The position numbers and the translations under genes are program-made. Shown here in pieces: positions 9,906-18,304 of a stretch of DNA of 64,000 nucleotides. The notes beneath the pieces are model-generated. The model was not told the origin of the DNA. It did no database searches and saw nothing but the letters and a program-made list of their open reading frames with translations. The DNA is taken from NCBI RefSeq assembly GCF_019599505.1, contig NZ_RKLT01000010.1:39347-103346 (forward strand), in the 5' to 3' direction. The DNA comes from Haloarcula nitratireducens. GTDB taxonomy: Archaea > Halobacteriota > Halobacteria > Halobacteriales > Haloarculaceae. Position 1 is the stretch's first letter, and each line of letters begins with the position of its first letter.

Positions 9906-10568
9906 TCAGGGATGTGATTCAGCGGGCCCGATCAGTACGGTGTTTTCGACGAGCGCGTGGGTGCCCCGACGGAGACACTCCGATAAGGCTTGATGTGAGA
10001 TCTCCATCTCGGTAGCGACCTCACGGAGCGTCACCTCTCGGGGTACGTCGAAAAAGCCCGCGTTGACAGCTGTGACGAGCGCTCTATATTGTTTCGTCGT
10101 CAACCCATAGCGGCCGGACGGCTCACCCTCCAGCTCTTGAATCGCCTCGATACTGAACGAGAGTTCGTGCTCCGAGCAGAACATCTTCGTTTCGGAGAGA
10201 TGCTCACGGGAGGGATACATGAGCCGAAGCGACCACGTTCCATTCTTCCCGAAGGCGTCGAGTAGGCAGGCTTTCGCGTTTGTCAGCATCTGGAAGAGCA
10301 GACTGACCTGGTCGAACCACTGCATGCGATAGAGGAGTTCATCATCGAATGCTGTCAACAGTTCTAATTCGTCGACTGTTGGGTCCGATTCACAGGCTGC
10401 TTCGAAGTCATCAGGCTCGACACCTCGAACCCATAGGAGTGGCATTACGGTGTTCTCACCCCCTTTGATGAGTTGTTCGGCTTCGATTTCGAGGTTTGGG
10501 AGCGAGGTGAAGGCCTCGGACAGTGCGAGTTCACAGGCTGGGATAGTTGCGTTGATGAGTGTCGCCAT
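9906..10568 (-). CDS. HTH-10 (bacterio-opsin activator type) transcription regulator
   Basis: A 220-residue haloarchaeal regulator. The N-terminal part (about 1-150) resembles the Bat-type sensing domain. The C-terminal 60 residues are an HTH-10 domain: LTTKQYRALVTAVNAGFFDV followed by PREVTLREVATEMEISHQAL and ECLRRG. Such proteins regulate local operons in haloarchaea. It is separated by about 100 bp from the next minus-strand gene upstream (10676-10864), so it may have its own promoter. Its targets are unknown. Confidence 0.88.
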   Translation of the reverse strand: MATLINATIPACELALSEAFTSLPNLEIEAEQLIKGGENTVMPLLWVRGVEPDDFEAACESDPTVDELELLTAFDDELLYRMQWFDQVSLLFQMLTNAKACLLDAFGKNGTWSLRLMYPSREHLSETKMFCSEHELSFSIEAIQELEGEPSGRYGLTTKQYRALVTAVNAGFFDVPREVTLREVATEMEISHQALSECLRRGTHALVENTVLIGPAESHP

Positions 10569-10675
10569 TCTAATTTGTTGCTCCCGCTTGCGAGCTGATG
10601 GGGCGGGAAACCCATTCGATCAGCATGGCTGGACGAATTCCCGGCAGAGAGGGTCTCGGTATGACCCGTAGAGAC

Positions 10676-10864
10676 TTATCTCGTCTCTTCATTCACAATT
10701 TCCCTACTCGGTGTCGCTCGTGCAGCCTCAACGTAGCGGTACTGGAGTGCCTGCCGGAGGTGATACTTCATTGAGTCCGTATCATCCGCGGCCAGCGCCG
10801 CCTCCAGTTGCTTGGTCGCCGCCTCTATGTGCGTAGGTACCACACGTTCACTGTCTGTATTCAC
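10676..10864 (-). CDS. Small conserved-looking protein of the regulator operon
   Basis: A 62-residue protein, mostly helical and acidic, with a C-terminal MKYHLRQALQYRYVEAA segment. Its start ATG overlaps the stop of the upstream gene (10861-11259) by four bases, so the two are translationally coupled. A related C-terminus, VEYHIRQALQ, appears in the pseudogene at 56887-57101, which also follows another small gene directly. Function unknown. Confidence 0.7.
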   Translation of the reverse strand: MNTDSERVVPTHIEAATKQLEAALAADDTDSMKYHLRQALQYRYVEAARATPSREIVNEETR

Positions 10865-11259
10865 AGTTCGTCACCGCCCGTGCTGCCGTGGTGTGTCACT
10901 AGCTGTTCGACGTCTGGATGCCCGTGATACCGGACTGTGCGGCTTCGCATGTCGTAGTCGAGTATTCCGTTTGCGGCTAGGTTCGGGAGATATGCCTGAT
11001 GAAGTGCAACGGCGATGGACTCGTACTGTTCGTTCTCTTGAGTTCCTTCTCGCCGGGCTACCCAATCGATAAGTTCACGGAGAGTTGCTACACCGTCGTC
11101 TGCTGCTTGGAGACACGAGAGGGCGTAGCGGCAGCGCCGGTTCGAGAGCAACTCGATGCGGTTGCCACAGGACTCACTCTCGCCGAGCCGACTGTGGGTG
11201 GCCGGAGTTCCGTCGGCTAGGTCATGTCCTCGAGCAACATTGGTTGTCCTGTCACTCAT
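10861..11259 (-). CDS. Winged-helix-like haloarchaeal regulator (DUF7344 type)
   Basis: A 132-residue protein from MSDRTTN. I prefer this ATG because the 23 residues upstream in frame are unnatural. Features: ELLSNRRCRYALSCL, a helix typical of haloarchaeal ArsR-like DUF7344 proteins; then LRELIDWVARREG, ALHQAYLPNLAANGILDYD and a wing-like RTVRYHG. Probably a DNA-binding protein of the cytoplasm. Coupled to the downstream 62-residue gene. The related protein at 16267-16611 shows the same architecture. Confidence 0.78.
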   Translation of the reverse strand: MSDRTTNVARGHDLADGTPATHSRLGESESCGNRIELLSNRRCRYALSCLQAADDGVATLRELIDWVARREGTQENEQYESIAVALHQAYLPNLAANGILDYDMRSRTVRYHGHPDVEQLVTHHGSTGGDEL

Positions 11260-11333
11260 ATCTCGAAAGTGCACCTCACGGCAAAAGACAGGACGCCTCA
11301 ACAGAGTCCGTTCTTTAAATAGGACCATGGACC

Positions 11334-12077
11334 TCAGGGGGTGTCTTCGTTGATTCCCACTCCTGTTGGTTGCCCAATCTGCAGCGTATTGCTTACTAAA
11401 TTGGTGTGGGCACGCCGGAGTCGTTCGGACGCCGCCCGTTTCGTGATACCGACCGTATCCCCGAGCTCTTTGAGCGTCATCTCGCGTGGAATCTCGAAAT
11501 AGCCGTGTTCCAGCGCTGCCAGTAGTATCTCGCGTTGCTTCGACGTGATATTGTACTGGCCGATCTTCGGATCAGTCAACTCGTAGAGCCGGATAAGTTC
11601 GAATGCGATGTCGTGGTCGTCGCAGTAGCTTTGCAAGTCGCTCAGTATTGCCCGCGACGTAGCCCGAAGTTTGAACGTCCATTTGTCGTTGTTACCTTCC
11701 GCTTCGAGGACGACGATGTCGTGGGCCTGGAGCCACTCCAAAAAGGGAGTCCCAGCATCAGCCCATTCGATCTCGTAGAGTGCGCCACCATTGAGATCCG
11801 CCGCTCGCGAGAACGTCGCGATAGTGGGATCGGCAGCTGCGTGTTCCTCAATGATGGTACAGTTGCCATTGTCTGTGACCCACAGATACGGGAATTCCTC
11901 GTCGTACGTGGGCACGAACTGTTCGAGTTCGACGATAATCTCAGGAACGGCCTGTAGCGTCTGGGCGAGAACGAATGTGTCAGCGGGGACAGTGAACTCG
12001 ACGATGAGTCTCGAGCTGTCGTTGGATGTCTCTGTGTCGCTTCGGTTGCGGTCGCCGCCGTCATTGGTAGTTCTCAT
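11334..12077 (-). CDS. HTH-10 (bacterio-opsin activator type) transcription regulator
   Basis: A 247-residue regulator starting at MRTTNDGG; the longer frame upstream is low-complexity and unlikely to be translated. The N-terminal sensor-like region begins SRLIVEFTVPADTFVLAQTL. The C-terminal HTH-10 reads ITSKQREILLAALEHGYFEI, then PREMTLKELGDTVGITKRA. It differs enough from the 9906-10568 protein not to be a recent duplicate. Its target is unknown; the DUF7344-type operon lies immediately downstream on the same strand. Confidence 0.9.
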   Translation of the reverse strand: MRTTNDGGDRNRSDTETSNDSSRLIVEFTVPADTFVLAQTLQAVPEIIVELEQFVPTYDEEFPYLWVTDNGNCTIIEEHAAADPTIATFSRAADLNGGALYEIEWADAGTPFLEWLQAHDIVVLEAEGNNDKWTFKLRATSRAILSDLQSYCDDHDIAFELIRLYELTDPKIGQYNITSKQREILLAALEHGYFEIPREMTLKELGDTVGITKRAASERLRRAHTNLVSNTLQIGQPTGVGINEDTP

Positions 12078-12507
12078 AACTGACGTGGTCGCTGTTGCGG
12101 AACAGACAGTTCCTCTGTGCTGTGTCCCGCGTGGCGACCACGCGAATGAACCGTGCCCTGCAATCGGCGGCACGTCGTCCGATATCCATTGGCCCCTTCA
12201 TAATCGGAGCGTGGCTCGGACACTCAATGTGGACTCGCAGTTCCGTCCGTAGATATCACAGGGCAAGTCAGTTAACGCTGGTGGGCGATGACTAGTTGCC
12301 AGCCTGTCGACGTGGGCCATCGCCGATCGTCCCCACTCACCGGCCGAACAGCGCCAGCTGACTGTTGGAATCAAATCGAATGACAGCGGCAGGACTAGCG
12401 AGAGCCACACAATATATATAGCAAGAAACGTTTTCAAGCATACAACCTAATTAGTGAGATGCGGGTACGTGTCCCGTCAGCAGTAGTCCTGTCCCCTTTG
12501 GCCCCGT

Positions 12508-12650
12508 GTCCGGCGGTTTAGTTCACCCGCCGGGCTCTCCGTAGTGTTTCGGCACTATGTGCGCTTAGTCAGCTAAATCGGTCAGCAGAACACCCGTGGT
12601 TGTCTCATCAGCGTTGTCGACGTCAGTAACCCACCGCTTAGGCGCTATTG
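12508..12650. pseudogene. Eroded copy of the 31.27-31.69 kb module (hairpin plus gene fragment)
   Basis: A 9-bp hairpin at 12508-12535 with a 10-base loop matches one at 31270-31297 in size and position. About 35 bp later, 12570-12650 matches 31611-31690, inside the 98-aa gene (shared GACACCCGTG, GTTGTCGACG-type stretches). In the intact locus the same two parts are 314 bp apart, so this copy has lost the middle. Confidence 0.6.
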
Positions 12651-12659
12651 AACGGTCGG

Positions 12660-12850
12660 CCACAAGCACTATTCCGTGTGCGGGCGATAGCCACACATGG
12701 GTTCCGGGAAGCGCGATTCTCCCAGACTACCATCATACCTGGCCCCGGAGCCCATCCCTGCCACCGCACTGGAGTGGCGATGCCGGAACGCGTGTTCTCC
12801 CCGGCGTGGCATAGCTTTTTCACGGAGATTCCGCCACTATCTAGTTGGGT
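12660..12850. repeat. Family B repeat, copy 1
   Basis: Begins with CCACAAGCACTATTCC, like copy 3. Its hairpin pairs 12697-12708 (ATGGGTTCCGGG) with 12744-12755 (CCCGGAGCCCAT): 12 bp, one G-T pair, 35-base loop. It ends with a TAGCTTTTT and CTAGTTGGGTCC block corresponding to TAGTTTTAT and CTAGATGGGTCC of the other copies. Confidence 0.6.
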
Positions 12851-13062
12851 CCTGTCCGTCTGTGAATCGCTCGAGTCCAGTATCTCAGTTCACAGACGGC
12901 GACGCTAGGACCCACAGTCCCCGCCGCTGTGTGGCGGTTCGGTCTGAATCATCGCCAGTATACGTGGCAAGTGACGTGGTATCATTGCTCGCTTCAAGTG
13001 ACCGGCCTAGTCGTGCTCGACGTCTCACTCCGGTGCCGTCGTGTTCGTGGCCGGCCCAACAA

Positions 13063-13200
13063 TGATAGGCCTGGCCCTGCATGCTCTACATGGACTCTGG
13101 GCGACTGTCAGTGTACTCCAACCTATCGTGTGACAACCGCCCAGAGTCCGTTTCTAAGTCGCTCCATCAACGTGTTAGGACTGAGAAGAGCGACTGCCAG
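13063..13200. repeat. Hairpin element: 12-bp inverted repeat
   Basis: GGACTCTGGGCG at 13092-13103 pairs perfectly with CGCCCAGAGTCC at 13138-13149. A second perfect 8-bp pair, AGTCGCTC/GAGCGACT, follows. The flanks, including CTCTACATGGACTCTG, match a second element at 14505-14595. Confidence 0.6.
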
Positions 13201-13305
13201 GCGAGCACGGTCATGTAGTAGCTGCTGTCTGTTCCCGTGCCCCGCTATTGGTGGCCACACGCACCCGGGACCTGCTGGCAACAGACGTACCAAGCCACGC
13301 CATCG

Positions 13306-13323
13306 AGCGCCCACGTGGGCGCT
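13306..13323. repeat. Perfect 18-bp palindrome
   Basis: AGCGCCCACGTGGGCGCT has no central spacer. It could be a dimeric protein-binding site or a cruciform-forming remnant. There is no gene next to it. Confidence 0.7.
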
Positions 13324-13589
13324 GGGCCACAGCCATTGTCATGGATGGTTGGTGCTGTCCCAGCTGTCCCACCGTCCGCTGTGTTTAGAGAGTCGTCCGT
13401 TTAGTCTCGCCTCGACACTGCTCGTGAGCCGATGGCTCAGCGCGATGTCGCCCATCGGTGGCGGCAAATCGAGGCCGAGTACAAGCTGTCTCCCTCGCGC
13501 ACGAGCGAGCCACACACAGATTCTAGGATCGTATCCTAAACGATCACCGCAACTCCGAGACGCCATCTCTGTCGTTGCACGGCCGCCGT

Positions 13590-13745
13590 GAGGGCTGTCG
13601 ACCAGCCTGTCCTGGCGCACTTTTATACGGAGGTACGGCCACTGGCTAGACGGATCCTGGTGTCTGTGTTCGATTCCTTGCGGTCGCTCTCCTAATCCCC
13701 TGTCGAACACGGGCATCGGGATCCACTTTCCATATCGCTGCATGG
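13590..13745. repeat. Family B repeat, partial copy 2
   Basis: Retains the right part of the family: CACTTTTATACGG, ACTGGCTAGACGGATCC, and the tail ending CATATCGCTGCATGG that is shared with copy 3. The long-loop hairpin of the left part is not intact here. Confidence 0.5.
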
Positions 13746-13749
13746 CCCT

Positions 13750-14050
13750 TCTTGGTGGGCCACCACCCCGAGCCCCATTGGCTAGCCAGCCACAAGCACT
13801 ACCTTGCGTGCCGGCGATAGTCGTCTGTGGATTCCGGCCACATTCTGACGTCCGTACCGCAGTTACCAGTATTCTTGGAATCCACCCTTGTCGTCACAGG
13901 TGTAGACTGGGGCGACCGACATGTTGCAGTGGCGTAGTTTTATGGGCTAGTCCCGACCACTGACTAGATGGGTCCAGCGTCCCACCGTCGGCCTGTACCA
14001 ACCCTTACCGACTGCGGGCGTCTGGATCTACTCTCCGTATCGCTGCATGG
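13750..14050. repeat. Family B repeat, copy 3
   Basis: GTGGATTCC at 13827-13835 pairs with GGAATCCAC at 13877-13885 (9 bp, 41-base loop). Conserved blocks follow: CGTAGTTTTATGG, then ACTGACTAGATGGGTCC, then the GTATCGCTGCATGG tail. It lies directly after copy 2 in the same orientation. Confidence 0.65.
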
Positions 14051-14504
14051 TTCTCCGAGAGGTTGATCCGGAAATATCTCCGGTCGCTGCCCAGTTCTGG
14101 TGGCGATACTGTGTAGGTTGGCGTAATATACAACGAAACAGATATTCATACTGGACAGCGCGTAGCAGACTGCCGGCGTCCAGCGGTTTGCCGTCTGCCA
14201 GCCAACTGTCAGAGGCGCACGATTGGACGCTCTGTCACCGTCGGCGACGGGGGTTTCGTCGTTCGAATAGCATCCCGTTGTAGACCCATCGCGGCGGCGA
14301 TCTATATCGTCAGCGTAGTAGCTTGTAGGACGTCGAGCAGTCACCAGACAAGTGGTTCTGTGCCGCTGACACCACTGACTGATGGAGTCCCCCGTCGTAC
14401 TCGTTGAGCAATGGCGCTGGGTGGGCGAACGGTTGTTCATCGCTGGGTGTTCCCATTGACGACACTACGGTGGTACCCGGTCCTTCGCTCTGATGGGCCC
14501 TCAC

Positions 14505-14690
14505 ACTGATAGGGATAGGCACTCATACTCCACATGGACTCTGAGCACTGAGAGTTTCCAAAGCGAATCGCAGTGTGTACTCATCAGAGTCCATTTCGAC
14601 GCCCTCGACCCAGTATGTCGAGTCCATATCCGCCGACTGACGGTGAGCACCTGACGCATGAAATCTGGCATTGTCACTTGCTCACCGTTG
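14505..14690. repeat. Hairpin element: 9-bp and 10-bp inverted repeats
   Basis: GGACTCTGA (14536-14544) pairs with TCAGAGTCC (14584-14592), with an inner CACTG/CAGTG stem. ACGGTGAGCA (14640-14649) pairs perfectly with TGCTCACCGT (14679-14688). The first stem is homologous to 13092-13149; at position 9 a G-C pair there is A-T here. Confidence 0.6.
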
Positions 14691-14717
14691 TCGGTGTGAC
14701 TTGCCGGCGCGCGTGCT

Positions 14718-15100
14718 AGTGGTAACCTTGACAGTGCTTGACGTGCGATGTATCTGTGGGCGCTGGGATCTGCCCGTCGTCTGAAGTAGCTCATGACGCC
14801 ACCACCTCAGCGTCCGCGGTTGTGCCTGCGAGGCCGTCGTCTGGCCGGCCTCGCTTTTGTGTGCCTGCTAGTGAGATTGTCCGAAAGTGCCATCAGTAGT
14901 AATAGGGTGCGGGTAGACAGAGCTGGCCAGCATGGTGACTCGATGGTGAGTGTACTCGATGATGGGAGCGGCGCGGCAGTGTGGTCGTCGATCGGGACTC
15001 GGATGTCGAGGGGCTACCGACAGGTATCGCGACGTTTCACCAACGTGAGAGGGGCCACCCTCCATCCGGTTTGGATGTCTGGGTTGTCGTGACGACTCGG
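14718..15100 (+). ncRNA. Family A structured element, diverged copy
   Basis: Aligns with the two ~508-bp copies at 16.7 and 28.3 kb. The outer stem is GGGCGCTGGG (14758-14767) with CTCAGCGTCC (14806-14815), kept by G-T pairs where the other copies have A-T. The terminator-like hairpin GCGAGGCCG/CGGCCTCGC (14828-14836 with 14846-14854) is followed by TTTTG. The right part is strongly diverged. Either a decayed RNA gene or a diverged family member. Confidence 0.4.
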
Positions 15101-16006
15101 GATCTCTACCGGCGACGCGATTGTTTTTTCGACGAGTCAGGTCAGCCGTGATCAACGATGCCGTCGACGTTCGCTGCGGCGCGTCGCTAACCAACGTGGC
15201 TAGAACCCAGGGTATCTGTTGGGTAGCCATGGCGGGCGTCGGCGAGTCGTCAAGTGCGACAGCTACCGGTTGGTGCTGTACTCGTTGGCGTTGCGATCGT
15301 GTAGCTAGCTTTATTTCGCTGTCCGATCAGCAGCTGTGGCTCGTACCTCTCAGAGTGCTAACTAATACCGGTTAATTGACGCTGATTATGATTTCTAGCG
15401 ATCATTCGACCTTCCTCACATCGGGACCGTTGACGGCTCGATAGATAATATTCGTAGTAAGGTCATTTCTTCGAATGAATACTAACTCGAAATCACGGGA
15501 CGGGATGGCTGTGAGTTAGATATATACAAGAAAATATTGCCTCTGAGTCGCCCTAATCGCACGACGGCGACCGGATTAGTCACAAATAGCATGACCGTTT
15601 ATCTTGTCCCACAAATTCGGGGTGTCTGCGTAATAGTATCTAATAAAACATATCAGATTGAGAGTGTTCCGCTGAGGGTTGTCGCCAGACTAATCACCCC
15701 CCGTCATCGATTTGTATTTTGGTAACGACTGAAAGTCTCATATTCCATATATGAAGGCGCTTTGCGTCATTATGCCCAACTAGGACGCTGACGATGGAAT
15801 ATCATCTGACTCCAACCACACACCGGCCAAGCCGATGCTGAGGCCCACCGACGCTTGGAACGTACGTGTCTCGAGATCGAAGAACCGTACTCGGTCTGAA
15901 ACCCTCTGATGGGAGTTCCGCATTTTTACAATTCCTCAAGCAGCGACTGTGCTGCATGCTTACCGTCTTTGACCAAGCTGTCCAGAAATTCCGGGATGAG
16001 TGGTTC

Positions 16007-16106
16007 GTCACACCCATTGTGAACCAGGATTTGGGACTGGTCGCTCCCGGTTCCTGCAGCTACCAAACAGCCACGGCAGCGGCGGCAGGGCACGTGCTAC
16101 CGCGTT
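16007..16106. repeat. Copy of the sequence at 29656-29803
   Basis: Shares GTCACACCC(A/G)TTGTGAACC, GGGACTGGTCGCTC, GGTTCCTGCAGCTA and GGGCACGTGC(T/C)ACCGCGT with 29656-29803. The other copy has about 50 extra bases in the middle and lies directly downstream of the coiled-coil plasmid gene. No coding sense. Confidence 0.65.
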
Positions 16107-16266
16107 CCTCAACGTCAATTATCTCTACCGAATAGACTAACAATATTGGACTGTAGCGTCATACTGGAGTAAATTGACATACATTAGAAGTTCTCCCATC
16201 GAGAACTAAACGTATGTTTCTGCTTGATAGTTCAGCCAGGTTGCTTATAATTGTGGATAGGATAAT

Positions 16267-16611
16267 ATGTCATCAACAATGGAAGCTGACCGTATTTATC
16301 GAGCGTTAGCTGACGGGGTTCGTCGGCAAACGTTGCGCGAGCTGCCCGAGGGAGAAACAGTCCCGATATCCACCCTCGCCGAGGCAATCGCTGCGGGGGG
16401 CTTCTCGACCGGAGACGGCCCTACTCATGAGACGGTCCAGCTCAGCTTGTATCATACACATCTTCCACTCCTATGCGATGCCGGCCTTGTTGAGTTCGAT
16501 GAAGATCAGAAAGTAGTAACAATGACTACCTTGGGCAAGACAGTCCACGCAGAAATCCTCCAACCGTCCCAAGAGTTGCTGGAAAACGACGACTTCGAGC
16601 CAGTCCGATAG
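16267..16611 (+). CDS. Winged-helix-like haloarchaeal regulator (DUF7344 type)
   Basis: A 114-residue protein. DRIYRALADGVRRQTLREL is the first helix pair of the haloarchaeal ArsR-like family; LSLYHTHLPLLCDAGLVEFD and the wing VVTMTTLGK follow. ATG at 16267 is preceded by TTATAAT about 20 bp upstream, consistent with a leaderless transcript; ATG at 16279 is an alternative. It is alone in its operon, flanked by family A element sequence on the right. Probable DNA-binding regulator. Confidence 0.82.
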   Translation: MSSTMEADRIYRALADGVRRQTLRELPEGETVPISTLAEAIAAGGFSTGDGPTHETVQLSLYHTHLPLLCDAGLVEFDEDQKVVTMTTLGKTVHAEILQPSQELLENDDFEPVR

Positions 16612-16712
16612 CTGTTCAGCGTCCCGGAAGGTGTGCCCAGACCGACCGATCCAACACTAACTTCTCGCGAATCCACAGAAAATGGTGTATGATTGTCTTC
16701 GGATAATCTGTT
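16612..16712. other. Spacer before the family A element
   Basis: Nothing recognisable apart from the beginning of similarity to 28313 at its right end. Confidence 0.3.
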
Positions 16713-17220
16713 TCACTAGTACCGGGTATGGAGTTGTGCCAACATTGACAACAGTTGACGTACGATACGTAGATGGACGCTGAGCGGTACCCGCCGTCTG
16801 AAATGGCTCACGACGCCATCAGCCTCTCAGCGTCCGTAGGTGTATCTGCGAGGCCGTCGTCAGGTCGGCCTCGCTTTTGTGCGGTTGTTCGGGAGTATTA
16901 GTGGTACTGACGCGGTGCGGGTGGGCATGGTTAGCGAGCGTGGTAGCTTGGTTGCGGTGGGCCTGACCGGCGTCGGGCAGCGGCGGACGGTACGCTCGTT
17001 GATCGGGATTTCGATGCCCTGGATCTGCTTGATGCGTGTTATGAGAGGTTGAGAGCGGCGACTGGCGGCCATGCCACCTAGTCACTCGGACCGGTGGAGA
17101 TTCATCGAGCCGCTCGATATAGGTCCCGGATATGAACCCAAGTGTGGAGAACCGGTTGAGCAACGCAGCCTTGTTGAAATCCACAGCTGGTGAGATATTT
17201 TGACTCGATGAGTCAGTACA
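16713..17220 (+). repeat. Family A ~508-bp non-coding repeat, copy 1
   Basis: Nearly full-length match to 28313-28820; both span 508 bp from TCAC(T/C)AGTA to AGTCAGTACA. The left part contains the RNA-like stems given in the next entry. The right part has no conserved reading frame between copies. It ends with CCTTGTTGAAATCCA and a terminal hairpin TGACTC/GAGTCA (17201-17215); in the other copy the same hairpin is TGACTC/GGGTCA, kept by a G-T pair. Confidence 0.75.
16741..16879 (+). ncRNA. Candidate structured RNA with terminator-like 3' hairpin
   Basis: The outer stem GGACGCTGAG (16775-16784) pairs perfectly with CTCAGCGTCC (16826-16835). Inside, CTG-ATGGC pairs with GCCAT-CAG. The 9-bp hairpin GCGAGGCCG/CGGCCTCGC (16848-16856 with 16866-16874) has a 9-base loop and is followed by TTTT. 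Upstream lies TTGACGTACGATACGTA, a partial palindrome. The layout is that of a small RNA ending in a U-tract terminator. Direction is inferred from the T run. No homology to a known RNA family is recognised. Confidence 0.5.
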
Positions 17221-17412
17221 AAACAGAGTAGAGCAGCGTGAGAACCACTCGGATGACCAGCCGGGCTTGGAGGAGACAGACGGAAACGAGGAAGGCGAGA
17301 AAACCCTTGACAACATCATTGACACCGACTCTGCCTAACATGGCAGAGCAATCGGCCTCGACCACCACGGGAAATGTGACCGAAATCAGTAGGCGGCTGG
17401 GTTTAATACGTG

Positions 17413-17622
17413 CTATTCGTCAACTCCGTCATGTAATTCGAAGGCAACCTCCACCTCTGCTTGATACTCTCGTTCGGCTTGGGCTAATTCCACTGCTTGG
17501 TCTACCACAGTGACCCATTTGAGATCCTCTAGCGTGGCTTCGGCTCGGTCGATGGCGTCCTCGACAGCACCTTCGAAATTCTCATTGCTCCGACCGATGA
17601 GCGTGACTTTCTTGAATACCAT
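17413..17622 (-). CDS. Dodecin, flavin-binding protein
   Basis: A 69-residue dodecin. The family forms a hollow dodecamer that binds riboflavin or FMN in pairs. The match runs through the whole sequence: [20 protein letters not shown], Trp36 in LKWVTV (the flavin-stacking residue) and Gln54 near [11 protein letters not shown] (flavin contact). The acidic C-terminus fits halophilic adaptation. Monocistronic, cytoplasmic flavin storage. Confidence 0.93.
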   Translation of the reverse strand: MVFKKVTLIGRSNENFEGAVEDAIDRAEATLEDLKWVTVVDQAVELAQAEREYQAEVEVAFELHDGVDE

Positions 17623-17761
17623 TGGTTAATCATCCACCGATTGGTGGGTGGTAACAAACAACGCGCTTTGACATAAAGGTATCGGCATGCTGAGACGCCG
17701 CAGGAATAGGTGCGCGTAAAACGTAGATGATAGGTACAGAGGAGATCTCCACTACTTGTAG

Positions 17762-18304
17762 TCAGTCGATAGATACCTCATTGTGTCCTACCCCGACAGG
17801 AAACTCCGTTGTGAGCAGTTGTCCGGCGAGGGTGACAGTGACCGTTATTGTCCGAGGTGCCACTGAAATGAGTTGTTCGAGTGTTACGTTGGGTTCGTTT
17901 ACGATCGAGCCGTCTCTATCTCGGGTAACAGTATGGTCAACAGTAATGACAGGGCCGAAAATCAGATACCGGACTCCTGAACCAACACCCGCTACTGTCG
18001 TTTCGAGACGGTCATCGACAACTGGGACGATTTCGTTTGCCCCGATTTCCGCACACTCTCTCCGTGCCCAGGTATTGAATGGGTGGGTGTGACTGTTCTC
18101 TCTGATAGTGTTCGTCGCTTCCAGATACTCTACTGACTCACGGCTAATTGTTTTTGCTATTATTCTGGCTTCTCCCTCCCCTCGAGTCAGTTCGGTATCA
18201 GCGAGAATATCTGCTCTTGTTGCATCTGCGACCGCTGTGCCGCCCGCCAACGCTACGACAGTCCCACCCCCTGCAAGGAGGAATTGACGACGGTCCATCT
18301 CCAA
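17762..18304 (-). CDS. Tat-exported hypothetical protein
   Basis: A 180-residue protein with a twin-arginine signal: MDRRQFLLAGGG, then a hydrophobic stretch through VALAGGTAVADA, so export in folded form is likely. The mature part is acidic with no recognised domain. ATG at 18304 (MEMDRRQF) or two codons later gives the same signal peptide. It stands alone between two non-coding stretches. Function unknown. Confidence 0.75.
   Translation of the reverse strand: MEMDRRQFLLAGGGTVVALAGGTAVADATRADILADTELTRGEGEARIIAKTISRESVEYLEATNTIRENSHTHPFNTWARRECAEIGANEIVPVVDDRLETTVAGVGSGVRYLIFGPVITVDHTVTRDRDGSIVNEPNVTLEQLISVAPRTITVTVTLAGQLLTTEFPVGVGHNEVSID

Larger units (their letters stand above)
12254..16250. 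other. 4-kb gene-free block rich in inverted repeats
   Basis: No credible protein gene. The block holds remnants of the 31-kb plasmid module (12508-12650), three family B repeats, a diverged family A copy (14718-15100), a perfect 18-bp palindrome (13306-13323) and several 8-12 bp inverted repeats. Further right (15380-16250) the DNA becomes AT-richer and holds a copy of the 29.66-kb sequence at 16007-16106. Detailed elements are listed separately. Confidence 0.6.

Noticed and set aside
12929..13591. A 220-residue open frame
   Set aside because: Low acidic content and Arg/Ser/Cys-rich sequence across inverted repeats indicate a chance frame.
16880..17090. A frame in family A reading DGTLVDRDFDALDLLDACYE
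   Set aside because: It looks protein-like in copy 1 but is broken in the other copies, so conservation is not at the protein level. It could be a relic of a coding ancestor.
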